DNA from: Symplocastrum torsivum CPER-KK1
GTDB lineage: Bacteria; Cyanobacteriota; Cyanobacteriia; Cyanobacteriales; Coleofasciculaceae
Assembly: GCA_019358875.1 (NCBI GenBank)
Contig: JAHHIF010000004.1
Coordinates: forward strand, 185,785-249,784
Length of the DNA stretch: 64,000 bases
Reading direction: 5' to 3'
The number at the start of each line of letters is the position of its first letter. The first letter of the stretch is position 1. The notes beneath the pieces were generated by a model. It saw only the letters and a program-made list of their open reading frames with translations. It was not told the DNA's origin and did not search any database. The position numbers were made by a program, and so were the translations under genes. This document shows positions 25,793-35,754 of this stretch, piece by piece.

Positions 25793-28375
25793 TCATTGCC
25801 AGTTGCCAATTAGGATAAACGGTGACCAAACAGCGGGGTGAGAGTATTCCAAATTAGCGATCGCTTTTAACTGAGCCTTTTGCAATGCCTCGGCTTTCAT
25901 AACATTGGGTTGTTTTAGCTGGATGTAAAACTCTTCGATTAATGGCACTGTTGCAGCATCATTAATGTTCCATAAACTCGCAACAGCACTCTTAACACCA
26001 GCACGAATTGCTACCCCTGCAATTCCCAAAGCCGCTCGATCATCGCCAACAGCGGTTTCACAGGCACTTAGCGTAAGAAGTTCTACAGGTTGTTGACTTC
26101 GGCGCGAACCTCCGGAGACTCTTTGCGATCGCAAAACTGTATCAATGTCCTCAAGCGTAATCCGCGAGTCAAACGCTAGTAAAAAGGTATTTGCGGCATC
26201 TACCCCAAACTTGCCATGCGTAGCGATGTGAACAACAGGATAACTTTTTTCTTGCAATTGCTCTTGTAGCGTTTCCAGAGTGAAATCGCGATCGAGAAGC
26301 TTGGTTCCGCCCAGAATTTCCTGAACACCATCAACCTCAGCACGGACATTCATTAAGGCATTAAAAGGTGGACGCTCAACGGTTAAGCCCAGAATTAGGG
26401 CATCTGAATAATCTTGCTTCAGTGCTGTGCGAGTCGTCAGTGTCAGACTGGGAGTTGTCGCGATCGCATATTTCTCAATCAAAAACTTCTGTCCATCATG
26501 CAACGCTGCCATTGGTACTTGTCGCAACACCCCATCCTGAATAAAGACAAGTGTTTTAGGACTAGCTGCCGCTAACTCTGCCTCCAAGGGACGAATCAAA
26601 GCCTCATAGATTTTTTGAGCAGGTTTTAAATATTCATTAGTAGAGCGTTTTTCAAGTAATCGACGCAACTGGTCAATTTCTTGCTGCATTTGCTCTTGCG
26701 AGTAAGCGACAGAATGGCTAGTTAACTGTCCATTTGGCAAGCGCAAGATCATCTCAGTGTAGTCATCAAGAATCACCGAGTAAATAATCGCTGTATTCGC
26801 CTCTAGCAAACCCACCTCACCACTCGCCTCTGCCTGGGCAACTTGTACGCACTCGTCACCAAAGAAGTTTTGTAGTTCCGCCAGTGTGAGCAAGTCTAAA
26901 GTATCAATCACCTTTTCCAGATTTTTGGAGTCTGATGCCTTACTCTCCAGCCGCAGTTGGATTAACTCTCGATAGACAGGTTCAACCGAATCGCGAAAGT
27001 CAAATTGTAAGTCTGTATTCGCGGCAAGCAGGTTAGTGCGAATGCTTTGGAGAGTTGTGATCGCTTCTTCATAAGATGCGATCGCTTCTTGTGTCTTTCC
27101 TGCCGTCTTCAATAAACGCCCAGCCTGCCACTGCCAACGATAAAGGCTATCGGCTGCATTAACTTGCTCCGCCGCCAATTGCGCTTGTCGAATCAACTCC
27201 GTCGCCGTTGACAATTTGCCTAATGAGTGACTAACCTGCCCTAAGCTACCCAATGCAAACGATTCAGCCCGTCGATCTCCAATGGTTCTAGCAACGTTGA
27301 GTGCTTTGTCTAGGAGTAAGGCAGCAACGTTTCTCTCCTGTCCCCCTGTACTCCTGCACTCTTGTTCAATATTTAGGCAATTCTCACGCTCAACGGACGC
27401 TTGATGCCGAAGACTCTCAGCCAGATTAATCAAGATATAAGCTTTGTCTCGTGAATCGGGTAACGTTTCAACAAGTGCCAGAGACTGCTCACGATTTTTA
27501 GCAATCCCTGCCCAATCAGTTGATTCTCGTTGCTCTAGTAAACGATTGAGATTCAGTAACGCCTTGACTTGGGCGATACTTCCTAAGGCTTGACTCTCAC
27601 GTAAGCTTTCCTCAAATGCCGACTCAGCCGCTGCGATATCTTGTTCTGCCAACTGAATCAATCGATTCTCTTCTGTTTTATCTCCTTCAATACGCCCAGC
27701 GATATCAGCCTGGTAGCGATACCGCTCATGACGGCTGATGTAGAGATTGCCTAGATAATTTAGAGACGTTGTAATGTAGTCTGGATAGTTGAATTGACGA
27801 GCAATTTGTAAACTCTCTTGGTGGGCAGCAAATGCCTGTTCATAGTCACCCAAAGCCCAATAAGCATTACCCAAAGCTCCCAACGCCGCCGCTTGAGTTC
27901 TTGAGTCTTGGTATTGTTGTGCAAGTTCTGCCACCGACTGCAAAATCTTAATCGCCCGTCGGTGCTGTCCCAAATCATTAAACGCCTGTGCCTGCTCCGT
28001 TAGTAGTTTCGGCAACTGACGACGAGACGCTTCATCATCTTGACGTTGGTAAATCTGAATCGCTTGCTCCCATTGCTGCGCTGCTTCTCCTAGTTGTCCA
28101 ACTTGTCGATAAGCGAGTGCCAGGTTATTGTAAACAACTGCCCGTTCCTCATTGGGTAGAGGTTGTGAAAGAGCTTGTAAAAAAAGTGCGATCGCCTCAT
28201 TAAATTTACCCGCCTCATACTGCTCAATTCCACTACGCACCAATTGCTGGGCAGGACTTGACTGAGCCACTACAGCAGTTTGTCCAATTGGCAAAACACT
28301 AAGTGTTAAGCAAAGAACAAACCCAACTAATAAGAAGAAAATGAAGCGATACAGACGACGGCAAAATCGGGACAT
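25793..28375 (-). CDS. Exported TPR-CHAT (caspase-HetF-like) protein
   Basis: About 860 residues from the ATG at 28375; the frame extends to 28456, but only this start gives a clean signal peptide (RRLYRFIFFLLVGFVLCL, ending VVAQ). TPR helices fill about residues 45-450, a helical linker follows, and the CHAT domain occupies the last 300 residues. The presumed dyad is visible: His in 'VVHIATHGKFG' (about 715) and Cys in 'LLTLSACETAVGD' (about 770). The domain closes with 'HPAVWSPFILIGNW'. CHAT domains are caspase-like cysteine proteases (separase/HetF relatives; the effector in TPR-CHAT/Craspase systems). The haemagglutinin gene follows 270 bases downstream on the same strand and could be a substrate or partner (inference). 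Confidence 0.93.
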   Translation of the reverse strand: MSRFCRRLYRFIFFLLVGFVLCLTLSVLPIGQTAVVAQSSPAQQLVRSGIEQYEAGKFNEAIALFLQALSQPLPNEERAVVYNNLALAYRQVGQLGEAAQQWEQAIQIYQRQDDEASRRQLPKLLTEQAQAFNDLGQHRRAIKILQSVAELAQQYQDSRTQAAALGALGNAYWALGDYEQAFAAHQESLQIARQFNYPDYITTSLNYLGNLYISRHERYRYQADIAGRIEGDKTEENRLIQLAEQDIAAAESAFEESLRESQALGSIAQVKALLNLNRLLEQRESTDWAGIAKNREQSLALVETLPDSRDKAYILINLAESLRHQASVERENCLNIEQECRSTGGQERNVAALLLDKALNVARTIGDRRAESFALGSLGQVSHSLGKLSTATELIRQAQLAAEQVNAADSLYRWQWQAGRLLKTAGKTQEAIASYEEAITTLQSIRTNLLAANTDLQFDFRDSVEPVYRELIQLRLESKASDSKNLEKVIDTLDLLTLAELQNFFGDECVQVAQAEASGEVGLLEANTAIIYSVILDDYTEMILRLPNGQLTSHSVAYSQEQMQQEIDQLRRLLEKRSTNEYLKPAQKIYEALIRPLEAELAAASPKTLVFIQDGVLRQVPMAALHDGQKFLIEKYAIATTPSLTLTTRTALKQDYSDALILGLTVERPPFNALMNVRAEVDGVQEILGGTKLLDRDFTLETLQEQLQEKSYPVVHIATHGKFGVDAANTFLLAFDSRITLEDIDTVLRSQRVSGGSRRSQQPVELLTLSACETAVGDDRAALGIAGVAIRAGVKSAVASLWNINDAATVPLIEEFYIQLKQPNVMKAEALQKAQLKAIANLEYSHPAVWSPFILIGNWQ

Positions 28376-28397
28376 TTTACATAATCCAAGTTTTACA

Positions 28398-28570
28398 CTG
28401 TGGGCGCATAGCTGTGCGCCCCTACAGATGTATCTCAATAATGAGAACCCCCACATCTATCCTCATTACCACCAATCACACCTTGTGCAGGGGGTCTGGG
28501 GGAGGCACTCCGTCCCCCAGAAGGGGGGTTTGGGGGGTCTCCCCCCCAATTCCGGGTTCTTCCAAAAACT
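28398..28570. repeat. Palindromic and G/C-run repeats between CHAT and GST genes
   Basis: GGGCGCATAGCTGTGCGCCC (28402-28421) is a near-perfect palindrome with a CTGT/ACAG extension. A second block at 28488-28558 has runs of C and G (GGGGGAGGCACTCCGTCCCCC and similar) that fold back on themselves. Both are common cyanobacterial intergenic repeat types. Strong secondary structure is expected between the two genes. Confidence 0.55.
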
Positions 28571-28590
28571 TAAACCAATACCATTACCTC

Positions 28591-29196
28591 CTAAGCAGGT
28601 ACCCCCATCCCACGCTCTACAGCCGGACGCTGTTCTAATGTCTCCACCCAACGCTTAAGATTCGGGTGATTATCTAGAGTGAGTCCTTGCATATCATGAA
28701 TTGCAATCCAAGGATAAGTTGCAATATCAGCAATCGAGTAGTCACCACATAAGAACTCTCGCTCTGCCAGTTGTTTATCTAAGACGCCATATATCCGTAA
28801 AGTTTCCTTCTCATAACGCTCAATTGCATAAGGAATCTTTTCCGGCGCAAACTTCTTAAAGTGGTTCAACTGACCTAACATTGGGCCCACACTCCCCATC
28901 TGCAACATCAGCCAAGACAAAACCTGAAACTCAGCTTTCTCCTCAGTCGGCAAAAGTTTGCCAGTTTTCCGGGCTAAATAAATCAAGATTGCACCAGACT
29001 CAAAAACAGTAATGCCAGTATCTTGGTCAACGATCGCAGGAATTTTGCTGTTAGGATTAATTGCCACAAATTCTGGCGTAAATTGGTCACCTTTAGTAAT
29101 GTCAATTTTATGGACATTGTAAGGCAGCTCAACTTCCTCCAACATGATGGAAGCCTTACGCCCGTTGGGTGTCGTGAAAGTGTAAAGGTCAATCAT
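28591..29196 (-). CDS. Glutathione S-transferase, Nu-class/Ure2p-like
   Basis: The 201 residues show a thioredoxin-like N-terminal domain (1-85) and an all-helical C-terminal domain. The start 'YTFTTPNGRKASIMLEE' carries the Thr-Pro-Asn motif of Nu-class enzymes (E. coli YfcG/YghU), which use Thr and Asn in place of a catalytic Tyr or Ser and reduce disulfides with two glutathiones. The cis-proline lies in 'NSKIPAIVD' and the Glu-Ser glutathione contact in 'VFESGAILIYLA'. 'YSIADIATYPWI' is the usual C-domain N-capping motif. Cytoplasmic redox or detoxification role; exact substrate unknown. Confidence 0.92.
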   Translation of the reverse strand: MIDLYTFTTPNGRKASIMLEEVELPYNVHKIDITKGDQFTPEFVAINPNSKIPAIVDQDTGITVFESGAILIYLARKTGKLLPTEEKAEFQVLSWLMLQMGSVGPMLGQLNHFKKFAPEKIPYAIERYEKETLRIYGVLDKQLAEREFLCGDYSIADIATYPWIAIHDMQGLTLDNHPNLKRWVETLEQRPAVERGMGVPA

Positions 29197-29406
29197 TTGG
29201 AAATAGGTGTTAGGTGTTAGGTGTTAGGGGAAACTAATTTTCCTTTTTTGTTGTGTGCCTTAAGTAGCCTAAGATGCCCCCTGCATAAGCCATTATCAGA
29301 GTGAGTCTAGCTTGAAATCTTTAACCCGACTATCTTCCGAAGAGCAGGTTGCTCTTGAGGTCGTTACCATAATTTCAGCAACGAATGAGACAAACAGGCT
29401 TACCTA

Positions 29407-31668
29407 ATGCAGCAGACAACCCATCCGATTGTCAAAGACTTAGTGCTTGTTGGTGGCGGTCATTCTCATGCGATCGCATTAAGAATGTTTGCAATGAATC
29501 CCTTGCCAGGAGTACGTTTAACGCTGATTACGGAAGCCTCTCATACCCCCTATTCAGGGATGCTACCTGGTCACGTTGCTGGTTTCTATGATTTTGACGA
29601 ATGCCACATCGACTTGCGGCGACTCGCTCAGTTCGCCCAAGTTCAACTCTACATCGACCGAGCCGTTGGACTTGACTTAGAAAACAAAAAAGTTCTTTGT
29701 GCCAATCACCCACCCGTTGCATTTGATGTATTGTCTATCAACATTGGCAGCACTCCAGCACATATTGATGTTTCAGGAGCTACCGAATATGCCATTCCCG
29801 CCAAACCAGTTCCTCAATTTTTGAGTCAGTGGAATCAGTTAGTAGAGGACGTTGCCAAGAATCCTCAACAACCCATCTGTCTTGGTATTGTTGGTGGTGG
29901 TGCAGGAGGTGTGGAACTCGCATTAACCATGCAACGCCGTCTGCATCAAATCCTCCAAGATACTCAACTACCTCTACAAATCCATTTATTCCATCGTGAC
30001 GCTGAACTGTTGCTCAGTCATAGCCCTTGGGTACGCCAACGACTTCTAGATATTCTGGTTAGTCGAGGAATACAGGTGCATCTTCAGGAACCTGTATCTG
30101 AGGTTCTACATGGAAAAATTCAGTGTGAATCGGGTTTAGTCGTAGAGTGCGACTACACGTTCTGGGTAACTCAAGCGTCTGCACCGGATTGGATTCAGGA
30201 ATCTGGACTCAAAACAGACCCAAAAGGCTTTGTTCTAGTTAACGATACCTTGCGATCGCTTTCTCATCCCGACATCTTCGCAGCAGGTGACATCGCCACA
30301 ATGGTGAATCATCCCCGTCCTAAAGCGGGAGTATTTGCTGTGCGTCAGGGGAAGCCGCTATTTGAAAATCTGCAACGAGTCTTATTAGGAAAACCACTAA
30401 AACCCTATAAGCCACAGAAGTTGTACTTAGGCTTAATTGGTACTGGGGATAGAAGTGCGATCGCATCCTGGGGACGCTTCGGCTGGCAATCTCCGTTACT
30501 GTGGCGCTGGAAAGACCATATCGACCGCAAGTTCATGCACCGCTTCAGTGACTTGCCTGAAATGTCAGTACTTACTAATCAGTCGTCAGTAATTAGTGGC
30601 AAACAACCAACAACCAACACAATGCGTTGTGCTGGTTGCGGCTCAAAAGTAGGTAGCACTACCCTAGAGCGAGTTTTGCAACGGTTGCAACTGGAAGCCC
30701 CGAATTGGGGTAAACGAGACGATATTCTCATCGGATTGGGGACACCGGATGATGCGGCTGTGCTGCAAGTGCCAACGGGTCAGGTAATCGTGCAGACAAT
30801 TGATTACTTTCGCTCCTTAATCAATGACCCCTATACCTTTGGGCAAATCAGCACCAATCACTGTTTGAGTGATATTTTTGCAATGGGTGCCACAGCTCAA
30901 AGCGCCTTAGCTATAGTGACTGTTCCTTATGCTATGGAAGAAAAGGTTGAGGAAACGCTCTATCAACTGTTATCAGGGGCAATGAATGTACTGTCCAAAG
31001 CGCAAGCACCATTAATTGGTGGTCACACAACAGAAGGGACAGAATTAGCCTTTGGACTTACCTGCAATGGACTTGCTGCACCTGACAAACTACTACGAAA
31101 AGGTGGGATGAAGCCTGGTCAAGTGCTGATTCTTACCAAAGCGCTAGGGACTGGTACTTTATTTGCGGCTGATATGCGCTTGCAGGCAAAAGGTCGCTGG
31201 ATTGATGAGGCGGTTCACTCAATGTTGCTGTCGAATCAGGAAGCAGCGATCGCATTTATGAAACATGGAGCCACTGCCTGTACAGATGTTACAGGTTTTG
31301 GGATATTGGGACACCTGCTAGAAATGGTAAAAGCGTCAGGTATTGCGGTTGAGTTGAATTTAGAGGCAATTCCGGTTTTGGAAGGGGCTTTGGAGATGTT
31401 GCAACTAGGAATTACCAGTTCGCTTCAGCCGCAAAACCTCCGTGCATCGTTTTACATCAGTAATTTATCTGAAGTGAGTGTTTCTCCTAAGTACCCAATC
31501 CTATTTGATCCACAAACATCTGGTGGACTTCTCGCAACGGTGTCTTCTGAACAAGCGGATTCCTGTTTAGCGGCACTGAAGGCACAGGATTATCCTCACA
31601 GTCAAATCATTGGTCGTGTGGTACAAACAACTGATGGTATTCAGCCAATTGCGATCGCATCTATCTAA
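29407..31668 (+). CDS. selD: NDH-like flavoprotein fused to selenide, water dikinase (SelD)
   Basis: The 753-residue fusion has two enzymes. Residues 1 to about 385 are a pyridine-nucleotide-disulfide/type II NADH dehydrogenase-like module: the FAD motif is 'LVGGGHSHAIAL', the NAD motif 'GIVGGGAGGVELAL' and the second FAD motif 'HPDIFAAGDIAT'. From about 405 comes SelD, which makes selenophosphate from selenide and ATP. Its active site reads 'CAGCGSKVG': the essential Cys (E. coli Cys17) is Cys411 and the Lys (Lys20) is Lys414, while the second cysteine of the usual CGCK is serine. 'DDAAVLQVP' and 'LIGGHTTEG' are ATP/metal motifs. The flavoprotein may supply reduced selenide. No selenocysteine genes lie nearby. 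Confidence 0.94.
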   Translation: MQQTTHPIVKDLVLVGGGHSHAIALRMFAMNPLPGVRLTLITEASHTPYSGMLPGHVAGFYDFDECHIDLRRLAQFAQVQLYIDRAVGLDLENKKVLCANHPPVAFDVLSINIGSTPAHIDVSGATEYAIPAKPVPQFLSQWNQLVEDVAKNPQQPICLGIVGGGAGGVELALTMQRRLHQILQDTQLPLQIHLFHRDAELLLSHSPWVRQRLLDILVSRGIQVHLQEPVSEVLHGKIQCESGLVVECDYTFWVTQASAPDWIQESGLKTDPKGFVLVNDTLRSLSHPDIFAAGDIATMVNHPRPKAGVFAVRQGKPLFENLQRVLLGKPLKPYKPQKLYLGLIGTGDRSAIASWGRFGWQSPLLWRWKDHIDRKFMHRFSDLPEMSVLTNQSSVISGKQPTTNTMRCAGCGSKVGSTTLERVLQRLQLEAPNWGKRDDILIGLGTPDDAAVLQVPTGQVIVQTIDYFRSLINDPYTFGQISTNHCLSDIFAMGATAQSALAIVTVPYAMEEKVEETLYQLLSGAMNVLSKAQAPLIGGHTTEGTELAFGLTCNGLAAPDKLLRKGGMKPGQVLILTKALGTGTLFAADMRLQAKGRWIDEAVHSMLLSNQEAAIAFMKHGATACTDVTGFGILGHLLEMVKASGIAVELNLEAIPVLEGALEMLQLGITSSLQPQNLRASFYISNLSEVSVSPKYPILFDPQTSGGLLATVSSEQADSCLAALKAQDYPHSQIIGRVVQTTDGIQPIAIASI

Positions 31669-31678
31669 AATAACTTCT

Positions 31679-32497
31679 CTATTTCAAGGTAAGGAATTTC
31701 TCCAAAGCCGCGACCATCACCGGAGGCCAACGGCGAACTGACTTCACCCAATCTATATTTCTATATCGCCCATCCAAACCAACAACCGCTGCCCAATTGC
31801 TTTCCGCTTCGCCTTGTAGTCCCTGTTGCCAGAGTGCGGCGGTTAGTGCGGCTCGGACATCGGGAAATTGAGGGTATTTGCGGATAATATTACGCATGGT
31901 GCGGATTGCTTCTTCTGTCTGACCCGTTTGATACAGGGCAAGGGCATAGTTAGCACGGGCAAAGGCAAAGTTTGGGGCTAATTCAGCGGCTTTCTGGTAA
32001 TCTGCGATCGCTTCTTCCCATCGTCCTTGCCCTGCTTTGGCATTTCCTAAGTTGTTATACGCCATTGCATCATTAGGATTGAGTTCCAGCACTCGCTTGT
32101 AATCAGCAATTGCCTCATCCCAACAACCCAGTGCTTCAAGTGCGGTGCCACGATTCAGGTAGGGGTCAGCGGCATCAGGAGCGAGTTTAATAGATTTGTT
32201 GAAATCTGCGATCGCGTCTTCTAACTTATTCTGACTTACCCTTGAATTTCCCCGATTACTCCAACCCACAAAATTGTCCGGTAATAACTCAATCAACTGA
32301 GTCCAGTAGCCTTCAGCGGTGGGAAAGTTACCCTTCTCTGTCGCCGCAAACGCTTCTTGCCTAAGTTCATTCAGTTGCTGTATCTGAGACTCATTCAAGT
32401 CAGCCATCTGACTCTGCGCCAATACAGACTCATCTGAGGAGAAAACTAGTAATACACAAAGTAGTAAAGTCAGAATCCAGCGAATCATAAATGACAC
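31679..32497 (-). CDS. Exported TPR protein
   Basis: A 272-residue protein with a signal peptide (IRWILTLLLCVLLVFSS, ending SVLAQ) and about five canonical 34-residue TPR units between residues 45 and 215. Examples are 'WSNRGNSRVSQNKLEDAIAD', 'YNNLGNAKAGQGRWEEAIAD' and 'ANYALALYQTGQTEEAIR'. A conserved tail ends in RWPPVMVAALEKFL. It is probably periplasmic or in the thylakoid lumen, where TPR proteins assist complex assembly. Its stop lies 11 bases from the stop of selD on the other strand (convergent). Partner unknown. Confidence 0.88.
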   Translation of the reverse strand: MSFMIRWILTLLLCVLLVFSSDESVLAQSQMADLNESQIQQLNELRQEAFAATEKGNFPTAEGYWTQLIELLPDNFVGWSNRGNSRVSQNKLEDAIADFNKSIKLAPDAADPYLNRGTALEALGCWDEAIADYKRVLELNPNDAMAYNNLGNAKAGQGRWEEAIADYQKAAELAPNFAFARANYALALYQTGQTEEAIRTMRNIIRKYPQFPDVRAALTAALWQQGLQGEAESNWAAVVGLDGRYRNIDWVKSVRRWPPVMVAALEKFLTLK

Positions 32498-32584
32498 TTA
32501 AGGAAGCTTAGAGTTTGGAAAATTAAATAACAAATAAATTTAGGCATCAAAAAAATCACCTATTATTATTCATCAACTATTTTA

Positions 32585-33499
32585 TTAATACAAGTTGATT
32601 AACTTAACAAAACGACCTGCCAAGGGCAAATCAAATTCTGACTTTTCCCGAATCGCCGACATACACATTATCCACTCATCACAGCCCTGCCAAGGCCATG
32701 CCATTGCTGCTCCACCTCTTACAACATACGGTGGTTCCTGAACTCCTGGCAATTCATTTTCTGAAGCTTTGGTGTAGTCGGGACGATAAGAGTCTTCACA
32801 CCACTCACCAACTGACATTCCTACTAAACCAAAAGGATTAGCAGCCGCTTTACACTTTTCGGAATCACTAAACTCATAAAGTAAAATCTTCTGTTCCAAA
32901 ACCTCATCACTTGGAATCTCATCACCCCAGTAAAATAACGTTGTCGTTCCACCCCTATAGGCATATTCCCACTGAACTTCTGAGGGTAAGTGAAAACCAA
33001 ATTTCTCCAGTAGTACCTCAATTCGCTCTCTTGTTAAAGAAGCAGGAACTATATCAGTTTCCTTTTCAGCAAAGTCAGAAATGAAATCATCAGAATATAG
33101 TGCCAGATGTTCTTGAGCAAAATTATTGAGCAAGGGAAACCGGGAGATTAAAAAAGGTGGTACCTGAACTAAATGAACAGGACGCATAAAATCGAAAGAA
33201 TCCAAGCAGAGTTCTTTCCCCTTAACTAAGCGCCTTAAGGCTGCTTCTTCTTGCGAAGAGAAGCCCATATTAAACTGACCACCAACAATAAAGTTAAACT
33301 CTAACCCTGTTGGCAAATGTCTAAAGGTAGGAACACGCAATGAGGGTTGATTTGTGTAGCTCAAGGTGTATTGATGAACATATTCTCCCCTAAGCTGCTC
33401 TTCTAAATCTCTCACAACAGCATCTTGCTCATCCTCGCTAAGGCTCAGCCATTGCTCTAACTGTTCTAAAGCGCAAAAGTCGCTCTTGATTACTGTCAT
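32585..33499 (-). CDS. Formylglycine-generating-enzyme-like (SUMF1/EgtB fold) protein
   Basis: From the ATG at 33499 (AAGGATGAG upstream) the product is 304 residues; a GTG at 33529 is an alternative. The C-terminal two-thirds follow the FGE-sulfatase fold: 'FNFIVGGQFNMGFSSQEEAA' at the start, 'LPSEVQWEYAYRGG', 'ANPFGLVGMSVGEWCEDSY' and 'VVRGGAAMAWPWQ'. Members include sulfatase-activating FGE, EgtB and many phage or reverse-transcriptase-linked variants. Two cysteines (in 'GEWCED' and 'WQGCDEW') do not match the FGE Cys pair in an obvious way, so activity is uncertain. The first 60 residues are helical and unique. No sulfatase is nearby. Confidence 0.78.
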   Translation of the reverse strand: MTVIKSDFCALEQLEQWLSLSEDEQDAVVRDLEEQLRGEYVHQYTLSYTNQPSLRVPTFRHLPTGLEFNFIVGGQFNMGFSSQEEAALRRLVKGKELCLDSFDFMRPVHLVQVPPFLISRFPLLNNFAQEHLALYSDDFISDFAEKETDIVPASLTRERIEVLLEKFGFHLPSEVQWEYAYRGGTTTLFYWGDEIPSDEVLEQKILLYEFSDSEKCKAAANPFGLVGMSVGEWCEDSYRPDYTKASENELPGVQEPPYVVRGGAAMAWPWQGCDEWIMCMSAIREKSEFDLPLAGRFVKLINLY

Positions 33500-33778
33500 A
33501 AGCTGCTCATCCTTGTAGTTTGCACCCACTCGTTGAAGGCTTCAAGAGTTAAGCTTATATAGCCCAAAGCCGTCAGCTATCAGCTTTTTTGTTTTCCTTG
33601 CTCCGTCTCTTGTTTCACACCCCTTCCGCTGTACCTCATCTAATCTGAAAAAAGGCAGAAGGCGGAGGGCTTTTATGCAGAAGGAATAAGGATTTTCATC
33701 CAAACGTTTGTGAGCTTTCGTCTCATGGTATCTAACTGAAAACCGCTATAAATTCTTATTCTTCAGAATACAGCGTTT

Positions 33779-34873
33779 CTACTCATACCCTAAGTGCTTC
33801 CGAGCAGCGGCTGTAGCTACACGACCACGAGGTGTCCGGTGCAAGTAGCCAATCTGCAACAGATATGGTTCATAGACTTCCTCAATGGTTTGAGCATCTT
33901 CTCCAGTGGCTGAAGCAACGGCTTCCAAACCCACAGGCCCGCCATTAAATTGTTCAATCATTACACTCAATACCAGTCGGTCTGTCCAGTCCAAACCACT
34001 GGGGTCTACATTAAATACTTCGAGTGCTTCTGCGGCTACTTCTTTGTTAATCGGTGCATATTTTTTGACCTGAGCATAGTCTCGTACTCGCTTGAGCAAT
34101 CGGTTAGCAATTCGAGGCGTTCCACGGGAACGACGAGCAATTTCTTCAGCACCATCCTGTGTTACAGGTGTTTTAAGAAGTTCCGCTGTCCTTTGGACGA
34201 TCAGAGTCAGTTCATCGGGTTCATAGAAGCGCAGTCGTTGAATCAAGCCAAAGCGATCGCGTAATGGCGAAGTCAGCGAACCCACACGAGTTGTCGCCCC
34301 CACTAACGTAAAGTTCGGTAGTGGAATACTCCGAATGCGAGCCGTCTGCCCCTTACCAATCGTGATATCCAATCGATAGTCCTCCATCGCTGGATACAGA
34401 AGTTCTTCAGTCATTCGCGACAGCCGATGGATTTCGTCGATAAACAACACATCCCCTGGTTTCAGATTTGTCAAGATTCCCGCAATATCTCGCGGACGTT
34501 CCAAAGCGGGTGCAGCGGTAATTTTGCAGTTGACTCCCATCTCCGTCGCCAAAATCAGCGACATTGTTGTTTTTCCCAATCCTGGCGGCCCGTACAAAAG
34601 CAGGTGATCCATTGACTCATTTCTAGCTTTTGCCGCTTCAATCGCAATTTCCAAGACACCTTTTAATTCCTTTTGCCCGATGTAGTCAGCCAAGCGTTGC
34701 GGTCGGATGCCTTCTTCTTGGTTACCCGTTTCGTCAGCCATTGCCGTGGCTAGCAAAAGGTCTTCTTCTGACTGTTCCTTACTGAAATTTTTACGGCGAC
34801 TCTTGGTTTTCTTACCTGCCTGAGGTTGCCGATCGGGTTCTTGTGACTGTTGTCTGAAGGAAGTTATCGCCAT
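33779..34873 (-). CDS. ruvB: Holliday junction branch migration helicase RuvB
   Basis: A full-length 364-residue RuvB, the hexameric AAA+ motor that drives branch migration with RuvA. Visible are '[11 protein letters not shown]', Walker A '[14 protein letters not shown]', Walker B '[10 protein letters not shown]', sensor I 'LVGATTR', the arginine finger in 'SPLRDRFGL' and the C-terminal winged helix '[22 protein letters not shown]'. The N-terminus has a basic extension of about 40 residues ([14 protein letters not shown]) compared with E. coli, as usual in cyanobacteria. It is divergent from hisF, with 110 bases between the starts. Confidence 0.97.
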   Translation of the reverse strand: MAITSFRQQSQEPDRQPQAGKKTKSRRKNFSKEQSEEDLLLATAMADETGNQEEGIRPQRLADYIGQKELKGVLEIAIEAAKARNESMDHLLLYGPPGLGKTTMSLILATEMGVNCKITAAPALERPRDIAGILTNLKPGDVLFIDEIHRLSRMTEELLYPAMEDYRLDITIGKGQTARIRSIPLPNFTLVGATTRVGSLTSPLRDRFGLIQRLRFYEPDELTLIVQRTAELLKTPVTQDGAEEIARRSRGTPRIANRLLKRVRDYAQVKKYAPINKEVAAEALEVFNVDPSGLDWTDRLVLSVMIEQFNGGPVGLEAVASATGEDAQTIEEVYEPYLLQIGYLHRTPRGRVATAAARKHLGYE

Positions 34874-34983
34874 GATAGGGAGTGGAGAGTAGGGGCAGGG
34901 GAGTAAAAGAGTTTTGTCTTCGAGTCCCCAAAATCTTGTCTAATTAACAATGACTAACGATCATTGACTTAGGATACAGAGCA

Positions 34984-35754
34984 ATGCTAGCTAAACGAAT
35001 CTTACCTTGCCTGGATGTGAAAGCTGGACGAGTTGTCAAAGGTGTCAACTTCGTTAATCTGCAAGATGCGGGTGATCCAGTGGAATTAGCACAAGCTTAT
35101 AACGAGGCAGGGGCTGATGAACTAGTGTTTCTAGATATCACGGCTACCCATGAAGACCGGGACATTATTCTTGATGTGGTATACCGCACGGCAGAACAAG
35201 TATTTATCCCTTTAACAGTTGGTGGCGGTATCCAATCCTTAGAAAGTATTAAATTATTGTTAAGAGCCGGAGCGGATAAAGTCAGCATCAATTCAGCGGC
35301 GGTACGCAATCCAGACTTTATTAACCAGGCAAGCGATCGCTTTGGCAATCAGTGTATTGTCGTAGCCATTGACGCGAGACAGCGCAAAGATCCCAGCAAT
35401 CCTGGCTGGGATGTCTACGTCCGAGGTGGACGGGAAAACACAGGGATAGATGCCATCCTTTGGGCAAAAGAAGTTGAGCAACGGGGTGCGGGAGAACTAC
35501 TTGTCACCAGCATGGACGCTGATGGAACTAAGGCAGGCTATGACTTAGAACTGACTCGCACCATTGCCGAACAAGTGGAAATTCCCGTCATTGCTTCCGG
35601 TGGTGCAGGCAACTGCGCTCATATTCATGAAGCACTCACCACAGGGAAAGCCGAAGCCGCGCTTCTGGCTTCTCTACTGCATTACGGAGAACTCACTGTA
35701 TCAGAAATCAAAAATTATCTCGCAGAACACCAAGTCCCTGTACGACTTCTGTAA
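34984..35754 (+). CDS. hisF: Imidazole glycerol phosphate synthase subunit HisF
   Basis: The 256-residue TIM barrel is the cyclase subunit that joins PRFAR with ammonia delivered by HisH to give IGP and AICAR in histidine synthesis. The catalytic aspartates are visible: Asp11 in '[15 protein letters not shown]' and the second in 'VVAIDARQ'. The phosphate-binding loops are 'VGGGIQS' and 'ASGGAGN'. It stands alone; hisH is not adjacent, as is usual in cyanobacteria. AGGA lies about ten bases before the ATG. Confidence 0.98.
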   Translation: MLAKRILPCLDVKAGRVVKGVNFVNLQDAGDPVELAQAYNEAGADELVFLDITATHEDRDIILDVVYRTAEQVFIPLTVGGGIQSLESIKLLLRAGADKVSINSAAVRNPDFINQASDRFGNQCIVVAIDARQRKDPSNPGWDVYVRGGRENTGIDAILWAKEVEQRGAGELLVTSMDADGTKAGYDLELTRTIAEQVEIPVIASGGAGNCAHIHEALTTGKAEAALLASLLHYGELTVSEIKNYLAEHQVPVRLL

